Source: Devosia submarina (GTDB lineage Bacteria > Pseudomonadota > Alphaproteobacteria > Rhizobiales > Devosiaceae). Taken from it: a stretch of 64,000 nucleotides of DNA. Below, piece by piece: positions 54,242-62,995 of the stretch. Below the pieces are notes generated by a model. That model saw nothing but the letters and a program-made list of their open reading frames with translations, was not told where the DNA came from and did not search any database. Positions within the stretch are counted from its first letter, which is position 1, and every line of letters begins with the position of its first letter. The position numbers were made by a program, and so were the translations under genes. The DNA is taken from the NCBI RefSeq assembly GCF_003056345.1, contig NZ_PYWB01000007.1, positions 124,001 to 188,000 of the forward strand. Reading direction: 5' to 3'.

Positions 54242-55584
54242 GCATGAGCGTGGACGCAAGCGGCCGGGCGCGCGAGATCGGGGTGAGCCTTACGGGTCTG
54301 AGGATCGCCGTGTTCTCGACGCGGAACATGATTTTTCTTATCGCCGTTTTGGCGATGAACTTCACACTGATGCGGCCGTCGCCGGTCGATCTTCTTTATA
54401 TCACCTCCCTGCTGATCACCCTCTTCTATCTTACGCTTTGCCAGAAGCCCGAGGTGACACGACGAGCGGTTTATCTGATCCTGCTGCTAGGTGCGTGGGC
54501 ATTGTCCTATTTCATCGCGTCCTTGCCGCATCTGCGGCAAGAGTTCGTGCTGTTCGAACTCATGGCCAAGACCTTCGCCATCTCGATCGGCATGATCGGC
54601 GCGTTTGTGTCCATGAGCTGGAACCGCCGGCATTTCGAGAACTTCATGAAGTTCTACATTGCCTCGTGCGTCATCGCCTCACTGCTGGGCACTGTCGGCT
54701 TTTTGCTGCAGATGGAGCTCCTGACCTGGGATGGGCGCGCCAAGGGCCTGATTGACGACCCCAATATGTATGGCTCGTTCCTGATCCCTGCTGCAGTTTT
54801 TTGCGCCTATTTCCTGTCGCGTGGGCAAGGCAGCAAGCTGATACTTGTCGGGGCGCTGGGGATGGTGCTGCTGGGCATCCTGCTTTCATTTTCGCGGATT
54901 GCAGTCGTTGCCGCGCTTGTTTGCTTTTTCGCCTATGTGTTCTTCCACAATCGCGGGCGGCCGCGCCGGCTGATGATGATCGTTGGCGGGCTGATCGCCA
55001 CGGGCATCGTGCTATTTGCCTTTGCCAGCCTCACCTCTGCTGAGTTCACCGCCAAGCTCCTCGACCGGCTGACCTTTGCCAAATCGTATGACCTTGGCGA
55101 AGAGGGGCGATACCACCGCTATCTTCTTGTGCTGCCGATGATCATGCAGAACCCCATCGGGCTTGGGGTGCTGCAGCTGGAAAAGATCTTCCCGGAGCCG
55201 ATCCACAACATCTGGCTCAGCTCCTTCGTCAACTATGGCTGGGGCGGCGGCGTGGCCTGGGTTACGCTGGCAATCGGGAGCGTGATCGTTTCGATCCGCA
55301 ACTACCGGCGCACAGGAAACGAAATCGCCATCGCGCTGCTGATCTCGCTAGTTGGGATTGTGCTGTGTTCGTCCCTGCACGAAGGCGAGCACTGGCGCCA
55401 CATGTGGCTTCTTTACGGGCTTGTTTGGGGCTTTAACGCAGCACATCTCGTGAACACGCCAAAAGGGCCAGCGCGTATGCCAAGGAGGCGATCCGCCCTA
55501 CCCGCTCCGACCAGGACGAGGATTGCGCAGCCGAGAAGTGCGGTTCAGCTGCCCGGTCAGGGCCAGAGGCCATTGGCAAGATAG
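54238..55584 (+). CDS. O-antigen ligase/polymerase family membrane protein
   Basis: A 448-residue protein with about 11 helices and the Wzy_C-type region (GILLSFSRIAVVAALVCFF; HNIWLSSFVNYGWGGG). It probably polymerises the exopolysaccharide or transfers it. The ATG overlaps the propeller-gene stop (ATGA). The C-terminal 40 residues are basic and Pro/Arg-rich and overlap the 3' end of the convergent kinase gene by 28 bases. Confidence 0.87.
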   Translation: MSMSVDASGRAREIGVSLTGLRIAVFSTRNMIFLIAVLAMNFTLMRPSPVDLLYITSLLITLFYLTLCQKPEVTRRAVYLILLLGAWALSYFIASLPHLRQEFVLFELMAKTFAISIGMIGAFVSMSWNRRHFENFMKFYIASCVIASLLGTVGFLLQMELLTWDGRAKGLIDDPNMYGSFLIPAAVFCAYFLSRGQGSKLILVGALGMVLLGILLSFSRIAVVAALVCFFAYVFFHNRGRPRRLMMIVGGLIATGIVLFAFASLTSAEFTAKLLDRLTFAKSYDLGEEGRYHRYLLVLPMIMQNPIGLGVLQLEKIFPEPIHNIWLSSFVNYGWGGGVAWVTLAIGSVIVSIRNYRRTGNEIAIALLISLVGIVLCSSLHEGEHWRHMWLLYGLVWGFNAAHLVNTPKGPARMPRRRSALPAPTRTRIAQPRSAVQLPGQGQRPLAR

Positions 55585-56528
55585 CGCTCGGCAAGCCGAG
55601 CAGTGTTTGCGGCGAAACCCTTCATATGCGTCTGCGCCAGCTTCGTTTCGGCATGGGAGCCGGTCCACGCCAAGAGCGCCATGCGGCGCAGCATGACCAT
55701 GGTGTCGATCGAAGCGATATCGGCGGCATCCAGTTGCCTGATGGTCTGGTAGCCGGCAAGCCAGGCATTGCGCAGCTTTGGGGCTGCGGCATGGGCCTCA
55801 TGGAACGAGATGGCGGCGGCGAAGTCATAGGTGAACCAGCAAAAGCCGCTGTCATCGAAGTCGATCAGCGTTACCCTGGAATCATCGACCAGGAGATTGC
55901 CGAGACGCATGTCGGCATGGATCAGGCCAAAGCGCTGCGCGGACGTGCCGTAGTCGGCGAGGCGCTTGTGAAGCGCTGTTTCGAGGCGCTGCAGCACCGG
56001 GGATATCGCATCATCCACGCCAGGTGCCTGGCGCCAATCGCCCCATAGGCCATCCGCAGAAAGAATAGATTCGGCGGTCCAGGCGGGGCGTTCGAAGTTG
56101 GCGGGGCGGACCCAATTCAGGACGTGGTTATGCAGCGTTGCGGCGTATGTCCCCAGGGTGGAAAAAAGCGCTCCGAGGTTGTTGTCTATTGTTGGCTCCG
56201 TTCCCTCAACAAAGCGGAAGAGAACGGCGAAGCGCACGTCTTGTTCTGTGCCGATGTTTTGCAGCAGCTTGCCATCGGCGCCGCTGACCATAACGGGAAC
56301 AGGCACAGAGGTGTCGCGTCCGACTGCCGCCAGCCAGGCCAGTTCGCTCTCGATACCGGCGCGCGCATGATAGCCCGGGCGGTGAACACGCAGGCAGTAA
56401 CGCTCCCCCGACGGTGCGGCCACGGCAAAGGTCTGATTTTCAGAATAGTTGAGGAGGCTGATGTGGGCGCCATCCAGGTCAATCCAGCGCGCCAGTGCTG
56501 GTTTTAGATCCGCTTCGCTCAGCAGCAT
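55557..56528 (-). CDS. APH-family phosphotransferase (homoserine-kinase-II-like)
   Basis: A 323-residue kinase-like protein. The catalytic loop is HADMRLGNLL, the metal motif IDFDDSGF, and the N-lobe Lys/Arg region RYCLRVHRPGYH. Members include aminoglycoside, choline and homoserine kinases; the substrate is not readable. It is not an evident part of the EPS operon, being on the other strand. Confidence 0.85.
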   Translation of the reverse strand: MLLSEADLKPALARWIDLDGAHISLLNYSENQTFAVAAPSGERYCLRVHRPGYHARAGIESELAWLAAVGRDTSVPVPVMVSGADGKLLQNIGTEQDVRFAVLFRFVEGTEPTIDNNLGALFSTLGTYAATLHNHVLNWVRPANFERPAWTAESILSADGLWGDWRQAPGVDDAISPVLQRLETALHKRLADYGTSAQRFGLIHADMRLGNLLVDDSRVTLIDFDDSGFCWFTYDFAAAISFHEAHAAAPKLRNAWLAGYQTIRQLDAADIASIDTMVMLRRMALLAWTGSHAETKLAQTHMKGFAANTARLAERYLANGLWP

Positions 56529-56549
56529 GGAGGCTCCGGTTCACCCAAC

Positions 56550-56571
56550 AAAAAGAGCCGCAAAGCGGCCC
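56550..56571 (-). terminator. Terminator of tRNA-Pro
   Basis: On the minus strand arms GGGCCGC and GCGGCTC (one wobble) around TTT are followed by TTTTTG, 19 bp after the tRNA 3' end. Confidence 0.85.
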
Positions 56572-56589
56572 TGGAGAGATTTGGAGTAA

Positions 56590-56666
56590 TGGTCGGAGCG
56601 GCCGGATTTGAACCGACGACCCTTTGTCCCCCAGACAAATGCGCTACCAGGCTGCGCTACGCCCCG
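56590..56666 (-). tRNA. tRNA-Pro(GGG)
   Basis: A 77-nt tRNA on the minus strand. Acceptor arms CGGGGCG (from 56666) and CGCTCCG, discriminator A, encoded CCA. Anticodon loop CTGGGGG within TTTGT/ACAAA gives GGG. The T loop GGTTCAAATCC is normal. Confidence 0.95.
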
Positions 56667-56995
56667 ACTGCGCGGAGACATAGAGAAACAGGTGTTCTGG
56701 TGCAAGTCTCATTTTGGAGGAGGATGTGAACAAACTCTGTTTTTCGCCGGTATGGGCCCTTGGGGGACAAAGTGTCCCACAAGGATGGAAGCGCTTCGGC
56801 GGCGAAAACCTGCGATCAGCATCGTACTAGGTCGCACCTTGTACGCCGCTGATGTCTTGCATCTGGTATGTAAGTTCTTCTAACTCCGGGTGAGGACACG
56901 CGACCGAATGGCCGTTCACCTTGCTTCTGATGAATTCGCCTATACCACCGGCGCGGTCTATGTCGCCGATGGTGGGGTAACCATGTGAGTAGACC
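56667..56995. other. 329-bp gap with gene remnant
   Basis: Between tRNA-Pro and the Ldh-family gene. It holds a nested palindrome (CCTTG...GGGACA-AAG-TGTCCC...CAAGG, 56758-56784) and, at its right end, the short-chain-dehydrogenase remnant listed separately. I see no intact gene. Confidence 0.6.
56908..56988 (+). pseudogene. 3' remnant of a short-chain dehydrogenase gene
   Basis: The frame reads MAVHLASDEFAYTTGAVYVA followed by DGGVTM and TGA. This is the standard C-terminus of classical SDR oxidoreductases (the LASD..SYITGA...DGG block). In-frame sequence upstream is open only to 56884 and does not continue the fold; an in-frame TAA is at 56881. The 5' nine-tenths of the gene is gone. It ends 7 bp before the Ldh-family gene, so the two were probably in one operon. 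Confidence 0.8.
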
Positions 56996-58036
56996 ATGCA
57001 GAGCGACAACCAGATCCTGGTCCCGGCGGACGAACTTGAGCGGCGGGTGCTGGCCGAGCTAACCGGCGCAGGCGCAAGTCAGGCGTCGGCGCAAGCCGCG
57101 ACGCGTGCCCTGATGCATGCTTCGCTAGTGGGCGTTGACAGTCATGGCGTCCGGCTCACGGAACATTATTGCAAGATGATGGCTGGTGGCCGCATCAACA
57201 AGAACCCACAGATCACCGTGCGCCGCACGGCTCCAGCAAGCGCAATGCTCAATGGCGACGACGGCTTGGGGCATTACTCGGCCTTTAAGGCTGTCGAAAC
57301 CGGGATCGAGATCGCGCGGGAAAACGGCATTGCGGGGATCGGAATCGAGCATTCGTCCCATCTGGGCGCGGCGGGCGCCTATGCGGCTGCGGGTGCCGAG
57401 CAGGGTTTTGTGACCTTTGCCACCACAAACACCGATTCCATGGTGACCCTGTTTGACGGCGCGCAGCGTTTTCACGGCACTAATCCCCTGGCCTTTGCCG
57501 CGCCAGTGCCTAATAGCCGCCCCTGGCTGCTGGACATGGCCACCTCGTCCATTCCGATGAACCGGGTGCTCCTGCATCGCTCGCTCGGTGCCCAATTGCC
57601 CGAGGGCGTGGCGGCCGATAGCGAGGGCCGGCCCACGCGCGATCCGCATGAGGCCGAAATGCTGCTGCCGCTAGGCGGGCAGGAATATGGCTACAAGGGT
57701 GCAGGCCTTGCGGGCGTTGCAACGCTGTTCTCGGCCTTACTGACGGGCACCACGCTCGACCCCGATTTCATCCCTATGTACGGCACGGACAACAACCACG
57801 AACCGCGTAACATGGGCCATTTCGTGCTGGTGATCGACCCTGCCAAGTTCGTGGGTGCGGAAATGTTCGCCCGCGGCATCGGCAGCTATCTCACGTCGCT
57901 GCGCGGCGCTCCGGCGCGTGCAGGAGGCGGCCCAATCATGGCTCCGGGAGACCGCGAATGGGCCGAAGCCGAGCGCCGCTTAAAGCAAGGCGTTCCCATC
58001 GATCCCGACACAGCCCGCTATCTCAAGTTCGAGTAA
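56996..58036 (+). CDS. Malate/L-lactate dehydrogenase (Ldh) family NAD(P)-oxidoreductase
   Basis: A 346-residue protein of the fold shared by ureidoglycolate dehydrogenase (AllD), diketogulonate reductase and piperideine-2-carboxylate reductase. Landmarks are the N-terminal SLVGVDSHGVRLTEHY, IGIEHSSHLGAAGAYA with the catalytic His region, and MATSSIPMNR. The 2-hydroxy or 2-imino acid substrate is unknown. It precedes a LacI regulator and a polar-amino-acid importer, so it may act on the imported compound. Confidence 0.88.
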   Translation: MQSDNQILVPADELERRVLAELTGAGASQASAQAATRALMHASLVGVDSHGVRLTEHYCKMMAGGRINKNPQITVRRTAPASAMLNGDDGLGHYSAFKAVETGIEIARENGIAGIGIEHSSHLGAAGAYAAAGAEQGFVTFATTNTDSMVTLFDGAQRFHGTNPLAFAAPVPNSRPWLLDMATSSIPMNRVLLHRSLGAQLPEGVAADSEGRPTRDPHEAEMLLPLGGQEYGYKGAGLAGVATLFSALLTGTTLDPDFIPMYGTDNNHEPRNMGHFVLVIDPAKFVGAEMFARGIGSYLTSLRGAPARAGGGPIMAPGDREWAEAERRLKQGVPIDPDTARYLKFE

Positions 58037-58127
58037 AATCGGCGTTTTCGGCGCCACCCGTAAGTGGATGCGCTACGCAGTTGACATTCGCGACTCCTTG
58101 GCTCGTTTTATTGCGGATGGCTGGGGC

Positions 58128-59201
58128 ATGATGATGAGCGAAAAACCGGCCCGGCGGGCGCGGCCAACATTATTGGATGTAGCGAAAAAGGCTTCCGTGT
58201 CGCGCGCAACGGCCTCGCTGGTGGTGCGCAAAAGCCCGCTGGTGAGCGAGGAAACGCGCGCAGTTGTCCAGGCTGCCATGGCCGAAATCGGCTATGTCTA
58301 CAATGCTGGCGCGGCAAGGATGCGAGCGGCGCGCAGCAGAACAATCGGGGTGATCATCCCCAATCTTTCCAACACCTTTTTCGGCGAACTACTGGCTGGC
58401 ATCGATGATGTGATTGATGCGGCGGGATTGGCGAGTTTTATCGCCCATTCCGGGGAGTCACCTGCCAAGCAGGATGGCGTCGTCAACCGGATGCGCGAAC
58501 ATGGGGTTGATGGGCTGATCATCTGCCCTGCGGCGGGTACGGAGCCGAGCTTCATGGCCCGGCTGAAGGATTGGGACATGCCCGTGGGCGAGGTGCTGCG
58601 CACTGTCGCCGCAGGAAATGTCGACTACACGGGCATGGATCAAAGCGGAGGAATGGACAGTGCCGTTAGCCGGCTGGTGGAGTTGGGACACACCCACCTT
58701 GGCTTCGTTGCCGGCAGTCTCGACCATTCTGCACGCGATGAAAGACTTGGTGCCTTTCGCTCGGCCGTTCGCCGGCATGATCAGGTTCGAACCACCGAAG
58801 AAATGATCGAGCTTACCCATGTCGAGGCGATCATGCTGGCCGAACGGATCGCTGCCGACCCTTCGGCGCCTACTGCCTGGATCTGCCATAATGACGTGGT
58901 CGGCTTGGGCATGCACAAGGGCTTTTGTGATATGGGGCTGCTGCCTGGGCGCGATGTGTCCCTGATCGGGTATGATAATGTGGCGGAGGCCGCTCTGGTG
59001 CGGCCAGGGCTCGCATCGGTAGCCACCGAGCCGTCGGAGATCGGGGCGCTTGCCGCACAGCAATTGCTGCGCAGGATCAACGATCCGGAGATGGCTCCAG
59101 CACGGATCACTGTTCCCAGCCACCTGGTTGTACGAGGATCAATAGGCCCTGCCCCATTGGTCGCCGCCCATGGATTGACTCGGGAGCTCGCGGGCATTTA
59201 G
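58128..59201 (+). CDS. LacI-family transcriptional regulator
   Basis: A 357-residue repressor with the HTH (TLLDVAKKASVSRATASLVVRKSPLVSEETR) at about 13-45, the hinge near 60 and an effector-binding domain (TIGVIIPNLSNTFFGELLAGI). ATG 58128 is preferred; 58131, 58134 and a longer frame from 58068 are possible. It lies between the dehydrogenase and the importer, all on one strand, and the candidate operator at 59198 overlaps its stop. Confidence 0.9.
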   Translation: MMMSEKPARRARPTLLDVAKKASVSRATASLVVRKSPLVSEETRAVVQAAMAEIGYVYNAGAARMRAARSRTIGVIIPNLSNTFFGELLAGIDDVIDAAGLASFIAHSGESPAKQDGVVNRMREHGVDGLIICPAAGTEPSFMARLKDWDMPVGEVLRTVAAGNVDYTGMDQSGGMDSAVSRLVELGHTHLGFVAGSLDHSARDERLGAFRSAVRRHDQVRTTEEMIELTHVEAIMLAERIAADPSAPTAWICHNDVVGLGMHKGFCDMGLLPGRDVSLIGYDNVAEAALVRPGLASVATEPSEIGALAAQQLLRRINDPEMAPARITVPSHLVVRGSIGPAPLVAAHGLTRELAGI

Positions 59202-59211
59202 ATCGATCTAA
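59198..59211. promoter_or_regulatory. 14-bp perfect palindrome, candidate LacI operator
   Basis: TTAGATCGATCTAA is a perfect palindrome with a central CG. It overlaps the stop codon of the LacI gene and lies 34 bp before the importer start, a fitting place for autoregulation of the importer. No second copy was noticed nearby. Confidence 0.4.
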
Positions 59212-59245
59212 TTGATCGGCAAGAAGTTGTGGAGGATAAGGGCGC

Positions 59246-59917
59246 ATGGGCTACCAGTTCAATTTTGCGCCCGTGTTCAACAATTTCGACCAGTTGCTGT
59301 ACGGCGCTCTGATTACCGTGCAGCTCAGCTTCGGGGCCATTCTGATCGGCCTCTTGATCGCCGTTCCCTGTGCTGCCGCCAAGACGGCGGGTCCTGCCCC
59401 TCTGCGCTGGCTGGTAAGCCTTTATATCGAGGTGATCCGCAACACGCCCTTCCTGATCCAGATCTTCTTTATCTACTTCTCCCTGCCCGCCCTCGGCATC
59501 CGGTTTGATCCAAACACGGCCGCGTTGGTGGCCTTGGCGGTCAATGTGGGCGCCTATGCCACCGAGATCGTGCGAGCGGGCATCGAGTCGATCAATCGCG
59601 GGCAGATCGAAGCAGGCAAGGCGTTGGGCCTCAAGGGCCACCAGATCTTCCGCTACATCATTATTAAGCCGGCTTTGCGCACCATTTATCCGGCGCTCAC
59701 TAGTCAGTTCATCTACCTGATGCTGAACTCTTCCGTTGTTTCGGCGATCTCGGCCACCGATTTGGCAGCGGCGGGCAACAACATCCAGTCGACTACGTTT
59801 GCGGCGTTCGAGGTCTATCTGGTGATCACCGCAATGTATCTCGTCCTGTCGCTAGGCTTTTCCGGCCTATTTTCAGCAATCGGGCGGAAAGCATTCAGCT
59901 ATCCGCTGGCACGATAG
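59246..59917 (+). CDS. Polar-amino-acid ABC permease 1
   Basis: A 223-residue His/Glu/Gln/Arg-opine-type permease with five helices and the EAA loop (INRGQIEAGKALGLKGHQIF near 115-135). The IEVIRNTPFLIQIFFIYF block is typical. It begins 44 bp after the LacI gene, with GGAGGA upstream. Forms a heterodimer with the next permease. Confidence 0.92.
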   Translation: MGYQFNFAPVFNNFDQLLYGALITVQLSFGAILIGLLIAVPCAAAKTAGPAPLRWLVSLYIEVIRNTPFLIQIFFIYFSLPALGIRFDPNTAALVALAVNVGAYATEIVRAGIESINRGQIEAGKALGLKGHQIFRYIIIKPALRTIYPALTSQFIYLMLNSSVVSAISATDLAAAGNNIQSTTFAAFEVYLVITAMYLVLSLGFSGLFSAIGRKAFSYPLAR

Positions 59918-59927
59918 GAACGGCCCG

Positions 59928-60584
59928 ATGTTTCGCAGCTTTGGTCCCAATGAAGCGCTATACATCATCACCGCAGTGCAGTGGACGCTGCTTCTTTCAG
60001 CGATCGCCTTTGCAGGTGGCGCCGTGGGCGGCATGGCGATCGCCTTGGCACGTGTTTCGGCGATCAAAACGCTGCGCTACGCGGCACTCTCCTTTATCCG
60101 GGTATTCCAGGGCACACCGCTGCTGATGCAGCTGTTTCTTGTTTATTTCGGCCTTTCGATCATGGGCGTGGGCATCAACCTTTGGGTTGCGGCAGCGGCG
60201 GCGCTAACCCTGCATGCCAGCGCCTATCTTGGCGAGATCTGGCGCGGCTGCATAGAAGCAGTGCCAGCCGGCCAGAGCGAAGCAAGCTATGCGCTTGGGC
60301 TTAAATACGGGGACCGCATGCGCTATGTCGTGCTGCCCCAGGCGGCCAAGATTTCAGTAGCGCCCACTGTGGGCTTCCTTGTGCAACTGATCAAGGCGAC
60401 CTCGCTCACCTCGATCATCGGCTTTGTGGAACTGACCCGTGCCGGGCAGATCATCAACAACGCCACCTTTCAGCCCCTTACTGTGTTTTCGCTGGTGGCG
60501 GCTGTCTACTTCGTCCTTTGCTGGCCACTCTCCATGTGGGCCCGGCATCTGGAAAGCCGGTTCGCCGTGGCGACCGCACGCTGA
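59928..60584 (+). CDS. Polar-amino-acid ABC permease 2
   Basis: A 218-residue permease of the same family with EAA loop VPAGQSEASYALGLKYGDRM (near 106-125) and the block FIRVFQGTPLLMQLFLVYFG. It follows permease 1 by 10 bp. The two permeases differ enough to be separate subunits. Confidence 0.92.
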   Translation: MFRSFGPNEALYIITAVQWTLLLSAIAFAGGAVGGMAIALARVSAIKTLRYAALSFIRVFQGTPLLMQLFLVYFGLSIMGVGINLWVAAAAALTLHASAYLGEIWRGCIEAVPAGQSEASYALGLKYGDRMRYVVLPQAAKISVAPTVGFLVQLIKATSLTSIIGFVELTRAGQIINNATFQPLTVFSLVAAVYFVLCWPLSMWARHLESRFAVATAR

Positions 60585-60618
60585 CAACAAGATTTTCAAC
60601 CAGGGAGAGAGTTTAAAA

Positions 60619-61419
60619 ATGAAACTAAACAAGAAGCTGATCGCACTTGCTGGCGCTGCAGCGCTAGCCGCCGGAATGGTGGCAGGACCCGCCGCTGCAC
60701 AGAGCGTTGAAGAAATTCAGCAGCGCGGTACCGTGAACGTGGGTCTTCTGGTTGATTTCCCGCCCTTCGGCATTCTTGACCAGAGTGGCAACCCCGATGG
60801 CTATGATGCCGACGTGGCTCGGCTTCTGGCGGAGGATCTCGGTGTCGAGCTCAACCTTGTGCCGGTCACCGGCCCGAACCGCATCCCCTATTTGCTATCC
60901 AATCAGGTGGACATCCTCGTTGCATCGCTCGGGATCACGCCCGAACGCGATGAGCAGGTGGATTTTTCCCAGCCTTACGCGGGCATCGAAATCTTTGTTT
61001 TCGGTGATGCAAATCTCGAGGTGACCGGGCCCGAAGGACTGTCGGGGCAGAACATCGCGGTGGCTCGCGCTTCGACCCAAGACACGGCCATCACCGAGAT
61101 CGCACCGTCGGACGCCAATATTCAGCGCTTCGACGATGACGCTTCGGCCGTTCAGGCGCTCCTTTCAGGTCAGACCCCGCTGATGGGCGCGTCTAACGTG
61201 GTGATCGCCCAGATCAACACCATGGCGCCAGATCGCTTCGATACCAAATTCTCGTTGCGCCAGCAGAGCCAGGGTATCGCGGTACGTCCAGGAAGCGATG
61301 AGCTGCTTGGCTACATCAACGAGTTCTTGGGCCGCGTTAAAGCTGATGGCCAGTTGAATGCACTGCACGAAGAGTGGGTTGGCGGACCGCTGCCCGAGTT
61401 CGTGGCAGAAACCGAATAG
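60619..61419 (+). CDS. Polar-amino-acid ABC substrate-binding protein
   Basis: A 266-residue family-3 binding protein. The Sec signal ends near AAA-QS (residue 28). The mature part has [43 protein letters not shown] and an NG-like ligand loop. ATG 60619 follows GGGAGAGAG; the frame is open back to 60439 inside the permease gene, which is not real. An aspartate-rich middle may bind a cationic or amino-sugar ligand, but this is speculative. Confidence 0.9.
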   Translation: MKLNKKLIALAGAAALAAGMVAGPAAAQSVEEIQQRGTVNVGLLVDFPPFGILDQSGNPDGYDADVARLLAEDLGVELNLVPVTGPNRIPYLLSNQVDILVASLGITPERDEQVDFSQPYAGIEIFVFGDANLEVTGPEGLSGQNIAVARASTQDTAITEIAPSDANIQRFDDDASAVQALLSGQTPLMGASNVVIAQINTMAPDRFDTKFSLRQQSQGIAVRPGSDELLGYINEFLGRVKADGQLNALHEEWVGGPLPEFVAETE

Positions 61420-61451
61420 TTCAACGAACAGATCTGAGGGCGGAAGCCGCT

Positions 61452-62210
61452 ATGTCCAATGTTGTACCCGAGAATACCGATGCCGCGGTCATCATGCGCG
61501 ATGTCGACAAATGGTATGACAGCTACCATGCCCTCACTGCCATCAACCTTACGGTCGCACGGGGCGAGAAGATCGTCGTGTGCGGCCCTTCGGGGTCGGG
61601 GAAATCGACCCTCATCCGCTGCATCAATCAGCTCGAAACCATCCGCTCCGGAACAATCACCGTCGACGGCATCGAGCTGACTAACGGTGGCGAGAACGTG
61701 GATAAGATCCGTCGCGAGGTCGGGATGGTCTTCCAGCAGTTCAACCTTTTCCCGCACATGACCGTGCTGGAGAACTGCATGCTTGCTCCGATCAAGGTGC
61801 GCGGAGTGAGCAAGGCTGAGGCCGAACAAACAGCGCGGCGCTATCTTGAGCGCGTGCGCATCCCGGAGCAGGCCGACAAATATCCCGCCCAGCTTTCAGG
61901 CGGTCAGCAGCAGCGAGTTGCGATTGCCCGGGCGCTGTGCATGAATCCCAAGATCATGCTGTTTGACGAGCCGACATCAGCCCTCGATCCGGAAATGGTC
62001 AATGAAGTGCTCGACACCATGATCGATCTCGCCAGCGAAGGCATGACCATGCTTGTGGTAACCCATGAGATGGGTTTCGCACGCAAAGTGGCCGACAGGG
62101 TGATCTTTATGGATAAGGGCGAGATCGTTGAGATGGGCGAACCCGAAAGCTTCTTTTCCAATCCGCAGAACGAGCGCACCAAGACGTTTCTAGGTCAGAT
62201 CGCCCACTAA
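61452..62210 (+). CDS. Polar-amino-acid ABC ATP-binding protein
   Basis: A 252-residue GlnQ/HisP-type ATPase: Walker [10 protein letters not shown] near 45-53, [18 protein letters not shown], signature [15 protein letters not shown] and Walker [20 protein letters not shown] 61452 is used; the earlier in-frame ATG at 61374 lies inside the binding-protein gene. Last gene of the importer operon, convergent with nagB. Confidence 0.93.
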   Translation: MSNVVPENTDAAVIMRDVDKWYDSYHALTAINLTVARGEKIVVCGPSGSGKSTLIRCINQLETIRSGTITVDGIELTNGGENVDKIRREVGMVFQQFNLFPHMTVLENCMLAPIKVRGVSKAEAEQTARRYLERVRIPEQADKYPAQLSGGQQQRVAIARALCMNPKIMLFDEPTSALDPEMVNEVLDTMIDLASEGMTMLVVTHEMGFARKVADRVIFMDKGEIVEMGEPESFFSNPQNERTKTFLGQIAH

Positions 62211-62251
62211 CAAGAGCGGCAGCCGGCAGTTGACGCATCGGGGTGCCGTTC

Positions 62252-62983
62252 TCAGGAACTTGGGCGTGCTGCCTGGTCGCAATAGACGGTGACCCGGAGA
62301 TGGCTCTGAAGGGCGGAGGCCGGGTTTTGGCTCGATTGTGGGCGTTCAAAGGCTTCCAGCAGGGCTTGGGCCTTGTTGGGTCCGATGGCGACCAGAACGA
62401 TCTCTCGCGCCTCAAGTATAGTGCCGATACCCATGGTGATGGCTCTGCCAGGTGGCCGCTCTCCTGGGGGGAAATCGGAGGTGTTTGCCGCGATAGTCGA
62501 TTCCGTCAACGTCGCGACGTGGGTCCGGCTATCGAAGGGCGAACCAGGCTCGTTGAAGCCGATATGGCCATTCTGACCGATGCCGAGCAATTGCAGATCG
62601 ATGCCACAGCGATCCGCTATTGCGTGTTCGTAGGCGACACAGGCTGATTGGAGATCGCGATCGGTCTGGGGCAGCTGTGCCGCGCCCCTTGGTAGATCGA
62701 CATGGGCGAAGAAATGCTCATGCATATAGGCCCGAAATGACGCGGGGTGGTTTGCAGGCAAGCCCACATATTCATCGAGATTGAAGCTCGCGGCGTCAGC
62801 AAAGGAGACAAGGCCTTGCTGATGAAGTTGCACCAGCTCACGGTAGATGGGCACAAAGGTTTTGCCCGTGGCCAAGCCAAGGGTGGACTGTGGCTTTGCT
62901 TTGATTACGCTGGCGACGTGTTTGGCAACTGCAGCGGCAACGGCATCTGCCGTGTCGAAAATGCGAAAATCAGGCTTGGTCAT
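62252..62983 (-). CDS. nagB: Glucosamine-6-phosphate deaminase
   Basis: A 243-residue NagB that turns glucosamine-6-phosphate into fructose-6-phosphate and ammonia. The catalytic block LGIGQNGHIGFNEPGSPF is canonical, as are LGLATGKTFVPIYREL (phosphate loop) and FNLDEYVGL (proton-transfer Asp). It is slightly short of the 260-270-residue E. coli type and probably lacks the allosteric site. It follows the kinase gene by 12 bp. Confidence 0.94.
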   Translation of the reverse strand: MTKPDFRIFDTADAVAAAVAKHVASVIKAKPQSTLGLATGKTFVPIYRELVQLHQQGLVSFADAASFNLDEYVGLPANHPASFRAYMHEHFFAHVDLPRGAAQLPQTDRDLQSACVAYEHAIADRCGIDLQLLGIGQNGHIGFNEPGSPFDSRTHVATLTESTIAANTSDFPPGERPPGRAITMGIGTILEAREIVLVAIGPNKAQALLEAFERPQSSQNPASALQSHLRVTVYCDQAARPSS

Positions 62984-62995
62984 GGAACTCTTTAT

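Noticed and set aside
56622..56772. A 12-base stretch of the tRNA-Pro anticodon arm (56622-56633) recurs inverted at 56761-56772, which could suggest an attachment site.
   Set aside because: Attachment sites are direct repeats; this copy is inverted and no integrase or island boundary is present. It is better explained as part of the local nested palindrome or chance.
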